Source: Rhabdophis nuchalis
Lineage: Eukaryota; Chordata; Lepidosauria; Squamata; Natricidae
Assembly: GCA_039707465.1 (NCBI GenBank)
Contig: CM077644.1
Location: 143,128,962-143,192,961, forward strand
Direction of reading: 5' to 3'
DNA length: 64,000 nt
Numbering within the stretch: position 1 is the first letter of the stretch; each line of letters starts with the position of its first letter. The translations under genes were made by a program, and so were the position numbers. This document shows positions 58,501 to 64,000 of this stretch, one piece after another. A model generated the notes under the pieces. The model was not told the DNA's origin and searched no databases. It saw only the letters and a program-made list of their open reading frames with translations.

Positions 58501-61500
58501 GAGATGATACTCTACCCCAAAACCACGGATGATCTCACCCAGCGGCTTCATGTATGTGTTAAACAGGAGAGGCGAGAGGACCGACCCCTGAGGCACCCCA
58601 TATGTGAGGGGTCTCGAGGTCGACCTCTGCTCTCCTGCCAACACAAATTGCGATCGGCCAGAGAGGTAGGAGGAGAACCACCGTAAAACGGTGCCTCCCA
58701 CCCCCAACCCCCCCCAGCCGATGCAATAGGATACCATGGTCGATGGTATCGAAAGCCGCCGAGAGGTCTAATAGGACTAGGATGGAGGAACAACCCCCAT
58801 CTCTGGCCCTCCAGAGATCATCAACCAATGCGACCAATGCCGTCTCGGTGCTATGCCCGGGCCGAAAGCCGGACTGGCGCGGATGTAGATAGTCAACTTC
58901 CTCCAGGTGACGGGGAAATTGTTGTGCCACCACACTCTCAACAACCTTCGCCAGAAAGGGAAGGTTGGAGACTGGACGATAGTTGTTTAATAGAGCTGGA
59001 TCCAAAGAGGGCTTCTTAAGGAGGGGCCTCACCATCGCTTCTTTTAGGGAAGCAGGCAAGGAACCCTCACTTAAGGATGCGTTGACAACCTCTTGGAGCC
59101 AGCCTCGTGTCACCTCCCAGGATGCCAGTACAAGCCAGGAGGGACACGGGTCCAATAAACATGTGGTGGCTCGCAGTCGCCCACGGAACCTGTCCATATC
59201 TTCGGAAGTAACGGAGTCAAACTCCTCCCAAACAAGATCTGTCTCGTGGCATCCCACTGGGCCATCAATGGAGGGTAGCCCGTTCTGTATCTGAGCGGTT
59301 TTCTCCTGCAGAAAAATCACAAATTCCTCTGCTCTACCCTGTAGCGGGGCTTCCCGCACCCCCTGTTGAAGTAGGGAGCGGGTCACCCTAAACAGGGCGG
59401 CAGGGCGGTTTTCTGCGGATGCTATGAGAGTAGCACAATGATGGCGTTTGGCCACTCTCAGCGCCACAATGTAAGTCCGTAAATGGGCTCTTACCTGTGT
59501 CCGGTCAGATTCAGATCGGGTGGACCTCCATCTTCTCTCTAGGCATCTCTTGCGGCGTTTCATCACCCGCAGCTCCTCGGTAAACCAAGGAGCCAGGGTG
59601 GTTCGCCGCCGCAAGAGAGGCCGCAAGGGCGCGACCCGATCCATCATCTTCCTGGCAGCAGATTTCTTGACACAAACCAGTAAAGTGGCATCCTCTTAAA
59701 AGAAATTAGGTAAATAAAATTGCTATAGATTGAGCTGTGCAGCACAGTAGTTAAACTGTGCTGCACCATCACTCCGCCCCATCACGGACCTTCGCCTCTT
59801 CCACCGGTTGCTTAAAACGCACCTTTTTCATCTAGCTGGCCTGGCCTAGATCTAGATCTAATTATTTTTAATTTATTGATTGAATTTTAATATATGTTTT
59901 AATAGTTTTAATCATATTTTAGCACAGACACACCAAATTTAATTCTATTTTAAGATGTGACTGTATTTATATTTTGATTGTTTGTTGTGTTTTTAATTCT
60001 TCTGTGCACCGCCCTGAGTCCCATTGGGAAGATAGGTGCGATATAGAAATGGGATAAAATAAAATAAATAAATAAATAAACCCCACAGCAACCCATTGTT
60101 AGGTACACAGCTATGTTTAAAAAAAAAAAATGCAATGAGAGTAAGAACCCAAACTGCTACCGTATCTAGCTTCTTCCCCAGGCCAAAGAAGTGGCATGCA
60201 GTTGTACCATAAGCTTTCCCCATTTTGAACATGCATGCAGTATCACAGTGCACATCAAGAGTAAAACAGGCAACTTGATGCTGCTTTTGTCATTTGCTTC
60301 CTCTCGACACCCCCTCCTCCCGCATACACCTCTTGTGAATATCTCTGTTGAAAGAGATTTTCCTTCAAATAAAGTGACCTCCTTAAGAACACCTTTTCAA
60401 AATGATGCAGTGTAACACAGTGTGCCAGTGAGAGTGCCAAGGGGGCCTAGGTTGGAATAAGTGTCTTACTGAATTAGCTGGGGTATGCTGCAAGTCTGGG
60501 CTCCAGATTTCAAGCAGGGAGCTCTCCACCAAGTGAAGGGTTTCCTCAAAGACCTGTTGCAATTCCCGGGCTTGTTCATCATAGCTATACAGGACTAGGT
60601 GCCTTAAAAGGCTGTGCATCTCACCTTGAGGGGGGAGAAAAAAGATCCCACTCTAATGAAATGCATTTTAAAAAAAAGAATGGGGCACACAGAGAAGATA
60701 AACGTCTTCCTTGCATGCCCTCTGATCCTAGGTTGAAAATAATGAAACCCCCTCTCCCCCTTTTACAGGAATATAGGCATAAACTCAGACATAAACTCTA
60801 TCAGCTCAAACTCCATGATTTCAAAACAATAGCCCTGGAGGTTGCTGAAGGGCTTGGATTCTCTAGGGACATTTTGGAAAGGTATTTAGAAATGCCCTAC
60901 ATTCTAAAAATAACAATATTGGCTGACAGTGCTAATAAGTTAGAAAATTTCAGCATTCTATGTGCTCCCTCCCCCCCCCCTCTCTCCCTTCCTCCCCCAT
61001 CCCCCCTCTCTCTTGTGTAAAAGTTATTTACAATCAGTTACTTACTTATACTCAGTTCAGAGGTGGTATTCAGCAGATTCTGACCAGTTCTGGAGAGCCG
61101 GTAGCAGAAATTTTGAGTAGTTCTGAGAACTGGTGAATACCACCTCTGACTGGCCCCATCCCCATCTATTCTCTGCCTCCCGAGTCCCAGCTGATCGGGA
61201 GGAAATAGGGATTTTGCAGTAACCTGCCATGCCCACCAAGCTCTGCCCACAGAACCGGTAGTAAATTTTTTTGACTCCCACCACTGAATCCGTTGTCATT
61301 CTTTTACAATATAACTTCCAAAATCTTGCCAAGAAAGCTGCAAGGATTTATTCGGACAGTTGCCAAGAGTCAGCACTGAATTGAAGGTGCATACAGATGC
61401 ACATAGTTTAAAGGTTTTCCTGTCTAGTCGTGTCTGACTCTAGAGCAAAGTGCTCATCTCCAGCATTCTCCAGACATTTTCCAGGACCAGCATGCCAAAT

Positions 61501-62558
61501 ACCAAAAGCATGCAGAATGCTGTTGCCTTTCCTTCAAAGTGTTACCTATTTATCTACTTGCATTTGCACGCTTTGAAACTGCTAGGTGTACAGAATCTGG
61601 GGCAAGGAATGGGAGCTCACCCCATTGCATGCTGCTTGGGTCTCGAACCCAGGCTGTCAAGCTTTCCAGCTGACGTTCAGTGTCTTTAACCACTGAACAA
61701 TCACATCCTTGTGCACTGTTACCCTTATACTATTCTGCCATCAACTACAGGTTGATTGTATTTAGGAATGAGCGCAAGTAAGAGAATAAAAAGACAAGAG
61801 AGTGAGAACTATCATGTTTCATCTCCTAAGTAATGTTTTTTTTAATAGCTCATTTACAGCCAGTTTTTTAAAAATTAACTTGATTCCTTAAAATTACTAC
61901 CATATCAAAATACTCTAAAAGGGAGAAGAAAATGAGAGCCAGAGTAATTTACATCTCCTGTAAATTCTAGCCCCATCATAAGCATGAAAACCATCTGGGG
62001 TCTTTGGGCCACGCACACTCTCTCAGCTCAACCCACCTCACAGGGTTGCTGTTCTGGAGAAAATAGGAGGAGGAAGGAATAGGAAGAATGTCCACTGCCC
62101 TGAGTTGCTTATAAAGTAATAAAGGTGGGATAAAAGTCTAATAAACAAGTAAGAACATAAATTAGCACCAACAGTTAAATATTCACCAATTGCTATCCCA
62201 CCTACAAACTTGGTTTTAGATAAGTGGATTTGGTAATTACGCTCATCTAGTAAGGAAGCAGCCTTTTGTGCAACTCCCTGTTACCCCAAGATTACCGAAG
62301 ATCAACATTTAGAATCTCTATAGACACGGTCATTAGGCGCTGCTTTTCCATCAGATCTTTCCCTGATCTCCTTTAGGGCTATAGTTCTGTGCCACATCCA
62401 AAATTTGAAGAAGCAACTCTTGCAACTAACCTTTCAAGTTGTCAATACTTCGAACTATTTCCCCTAAAACCTCCAGAAGTGCAACATCTTCTAAGGGACT
62501 TCCTTCCTTCAGGCTGTGTTTCTTACGTTCTGCCTTGCGACGGTTCTTTGAGGAACGT
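55513..62558 (-). CDS. ELP1: ELP1 (IKBKAP), C-terminal four exons, partial
   Basis: ELP1 is the scaffold of Elongator, which modifies wobble uridines of tRNAs in the cytoplasm. Only the end is present, in transcript order 62431-62558, 60470-60624, 56471-56549 and 55513-55580 (stop TAA at 55513-55515). All have GT-AG borders and matching phases. The first segment reads [20 protein letters not shown], the basic tRNA-binding stretch of ELP1. The second reads [20 protein letters not shown], the third [15 protein letters not shown], and the end [17 protein letters not shown]. About 142 residues of some 1330 are inside. Earlier exons must lie beyond 64000; I found none between 62560 and the edge. 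Confidence 0.93.
55677..55888 (+). mobile_element. hAT MITE (SPIN/MER20-like ends)
   Basis: The termini are cagtggtttcccaacc and the inverse of cattgagaaccgctg. The flanks atataaac and atataaaa match at 7 of 8 bases. The element is 212 bp and lies in the last ELP1 intron. Confidence 0.85.
56690..57432. mobile_element. TIR-type MITE, copy F, with internal minisatellite
   Basis: The left end is 'caagtagtccttgattcatg' and the right end 'catagatcaagaactaccta', an inverted pair. Between them, about 56870-57220 is a G/A-rich degenerate tandem repeat of roughly 30-bp units (gggtcagtgagggtgcac type). Confidence 0.65.
57455..59690 (-). mobile_element. CR1/L3-like LINE, 5' truncated
   Basis: About 2.2 kb of LINE on the minus strand, antisense-free relative to ELP1 (same strand). 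It lacks the endonuclease. The 3' end has the 'cggggcggtgcacagg' signature (complement of 'caccgccccgagtcccta') and an (ATT)n terminus at about 57447-57460. The RT region is almost intact; see the coding entry. It is the least decayed of the LINE copies here. Confidence 0.9.
57652..59647 (-). pseudogene. LINE reverse transcriptase with one frameshift
   Basis: Two minus-strand open parts overlap: 59647-58559 and 58737-57652. The first holds the RT N-terminus ([64 protein letters not shown] with the motif A Asp). The second holds [14 protein letters not shown], the catalytic YADD in [13 protein letters not shown], and the thumb and C-terminus to [12 protein letters not shown]. The switch falls in the homopolymer run at about 58700-58712, so one base gained or lost there explains it. 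No other stop interrupts these 2 kb. Confidence 0.9.
59745..60080 (+). mobile_element. CR1/L3-like LINE 3' end
   Basis: The plus strand carries the 'cggaccttcgcctcttccac' and 'ctggcctggcctagatctag' region. An AT-rich 3' UTR, 'caccgccctgagtcccattg' and (AAAT)n follow. It is oriented opposite to the adjacent LINE. Confidence 0.75.
61058..61286 (-). mobile_element. hAT-like squamate element
   Basis: The ends are cagaggtggtattcag and the inverse of tgactcccaccactg. The interior keeps 'ttctggagagccggtagcag', 'gagaactggtgaataccacc' and 'ctcccgagtcccagctgatc', a repeat I recall as common in squamates. The target duplication is not clear. Confidence 0.55.
61407..61715 (-). mobile_element. Sauria-type SINE, near full length
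   Basis: The minus-strand SINE has its tail at the left ('aaaggttttcctgtctagtc', 'gtgtctgactctagagca') and the body 'cttgcatttgcacgctttga'. The B-box-like 'gggtctcgaacccaggctgt' and the head 'tttaaccactgaacaatc' are at the right. It lies in an ELP1 intron. Confidence 0.85.
61985..62150 (+). mobile_element. tRNA-SINE, 3' half
   Basis: 'actctctcagctcaacccac', 'ctcacagggttgctgttctg', 'gaaaataggaggaggaagga' and 'aataaaggtgggataaaagt' form the body and tail of the SINE type whose head appears at 14381. It lies in an ELP1 intron. Confidence 0.75.
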
Positions 62559-63230
62559 CTACAACAGACCAAAGAGCATCTGCAAAATGAGCTGGCTGAC
62601 CAGGGGGTAGTGGAGAAGTGAAAAGAGAGACTAAAGGGATGGGAGAGGACAGCTTATAAAAAATTCATCTGATAAATATTTCTGCACTTGCACGTGGCTT
62701 GAATTGGATGATGGAAACCTCATCCTGAGATAGCAAGCCTGATATAGATTGCACTATTTCAAGACTGCAGATGAAATTTATAGGACAAGATGACCGCCTT
62801 AGGTTAGCTCTCCTTCCCCCAACCCCTTTCCGTTCTTGAAAATGGAAAAGTTGCACATCAGAAAAAGGCTCTTTTCTCCTATTAGGCTTGTTTTCTATAT
62901 GCAGCAAATTTTGATTCTGGATTTTTAGACATGGGAAATAAAGGTGATTCAAATGGAATATCTCTGCCGTCCCACAGAAAGAGATTTACAGTGTGCAGAT
63001 AAGCAGAACATCATTGGAAGTAGGTGCATTCACATTCAAAAAAATAGCTGCTTTAATGAACTGAAGAAATGCCTGTTCACATTCTCATAGATATGAACCA
63101 CCTCATTCAAAGAGCCTTGGTTTACCATGTCAAGGACAAGGATAGTGAAGTGTAAAGTTTGGAGAGCAATTTTTCCATTTTCCTTCTTGTTTCACTATTA
63201 ACTGTGATTATTGCCAAAGACTGAAACGTT

Positions 63231-63816
63231 GCATTGACCCTGGACTTAATGAAGCACAGTGGTCCAAAGTCCTGTTGCTCAGTGGTCCAAAGTCCTCTTT
63301 TCTGATGAGAGCAACTTTTGGATCTCATTTGAAAACCAAGGACCCAGAGTATGGAAGAAGAATGGAGAGGCACACACTGCAAGATGCTTGAAGTCCAGTG
63401 TGAAATTTCCACAGTCTGTGTTGATTTGGGGAACCATGTCATCTGCTGGTATTCGTCCACTGTGCTTCATTAAGTCCAGGGTCAATGCAGCCGTCTATCA
63501 GGAGATTTTGGAGCACTTAATGCTTCCTTCCGCAGATGAGCTTTATGAGGATGCTGACTTCATCTTCCAGCAGCACTTGGCACCTGCCCACACTGCCAAA
63601 AGCACCAAAACCTGGTTTAATGACCGTGGGATTACTGTGCTTGATTGGCCAGCAAACTCGCCTGACCTGAACCCCATAGAGAATCTATGGAGCATTGCCA
63701 AGAGAAAGATGAGAGCCATGAGACTAAACAATGCAGAAGAGCTGAAGGCCACTACTGAAGCATCCTGGTCTTCAGCAGTGCCACAGGCTGATAGCTTCCA
63801 TGCCACGCCGCATTGA
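63231..63816 (+). pseudogene. Tc1-type transposase fragment, catalytically dead
   Basis: The plus strand has the catalytic core: first Asp in VLFSDESNFWISF, then SVLIWGTMSSAG, VYQEILEHLMLPS and the Glu motif in PDLNPIENLW. The second catalytic Asp, normally in FQQDxAPAHTA, is His here (FQQHLAPAHTA). The N-terminal DNA-binding half is missing. The family differs from the Tc1 at 43976. The frame is open to 63816. Confidence 0.88.
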
Positions 63817-63835
63817 GGCAGTAATTGCTGCAAAA

Positions 63836-64000
63836 TAATAATAATTATAATAATAATAATTTAATTTTATATCCCGCTCTCTCTCCCTAAGGGGACTCGA
63901 GGCGGGGCACAGGCAATTAAAAATACAAATAAGACCACAGACAAAATACAAAATTAAAAATGGATTAAATTGATCCTGCGCTAAAACCCATAAACTAAAC
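63836..64000 (-). mobile_element. CR1/L3-like LINE tail at the right edge
   Basis: (AAT)n followed by 'tatcccgctctctctcccta' and 'aggggactcgaggcggggca' is the reverse complement of the LINE 3' end at 57480. It continues past the window. Confidence 0.8.

Noticed and set aside
62389..62621. Two plus-strand frames, one ending in a coiled-coil-like peptide
   Set aside because: They are the antisense of the ELP1 exon at 62431-62558, whose minus-strand reading is clearly conserved ELP1.

Overview
The window is eukaryotic nuclear DNA, almost certainly from a squamate reptile (snake or lizard; Toxicofera is my guess). Genes are split by AT-rich introns. The repeats are squamate-type: tRNA-derived SINEs of the Sauria type with their typical promoter and tail, CR1/L3-like LINEs whose 3' end carries the 'CCGCCC(T/C)GAGTCCC' signature, hAT and Tc1/mariner elements, and a DIRS tyrosine-recombinase retrotransposon. 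No bacterial, CRISPR or operon features are present.

Five host genes are recognised. SMU1 (+, 4117-20911) has 12 coding exons and joins to exactly 513 codons. DNAJA1 (-, 26188-32516) has 8 coding exons and joins to 397 codons. APTX (+, 36796-48916, with a possible extra 5' coding exon at 34869) joins to 347 codons. ACTL7A (+, 52539-53762) is one uninterrupted 407-codon reading frame. The 3' end of ELP1 (-, 55513-62558, four terminal coding exons) runs off the right edge. SMU1 and DNAJA1 converge tail to tail around a repeat-filled interval (about 21.7-24.7 kb). DNAJA1 and APTX diverge from a CpG-rich interval (about 32.8-34.9 kb). ACTL7A and ELP1 converge at about 54.2-54.5 kb. All are housekeeping or germline genes: spliceosome factor, HSP40 co-chaperone, DNA-ligation repair, testis actin-like protein and Elongator scaffold.

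The most striking mobile element is a 5.9-kb DIRS-like retrotransposon (7914-13834) in SMU1 intron 4, only 53 bp from a splice donor. It has inverted terminal repeats, an internal complementary region and three long open frames: gag-like; RT/RNase H/methylase-like; tyrosine recombinase. Other items are a Tc1 element (43976-46985) split by a TA-flanked 1.4-kb element, a hAT element with a perfect 8-bp target duplication inside a SINE (23340-24314), palindromic hAT MITEs, and a 5'-truncated LINE (57455-59690) with one frameshift in its RT frame.

Points most worth a second look: the hAT and TA-flanked elements share the same internal cargo sequence although their termini are unrelated; the TA-flanked element holds a seven-unit array of alternately inverted GC-rich repeats; APTX has Gln in place of the first histidine of its HIT triad; DNAJA1 has a GC-AG intron and a nearby duplicate of that junction; DNAJA1's 3' UTR carries a near-perfect 188-bp tandem duplication; and a long (TATC)n tract lies 32 bp from an APTX splice acceptor. 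Exon borders were set by eye from splice signals and reading-frame continuity. No alignment or database search was run, and homology calls rest on recall of the families.
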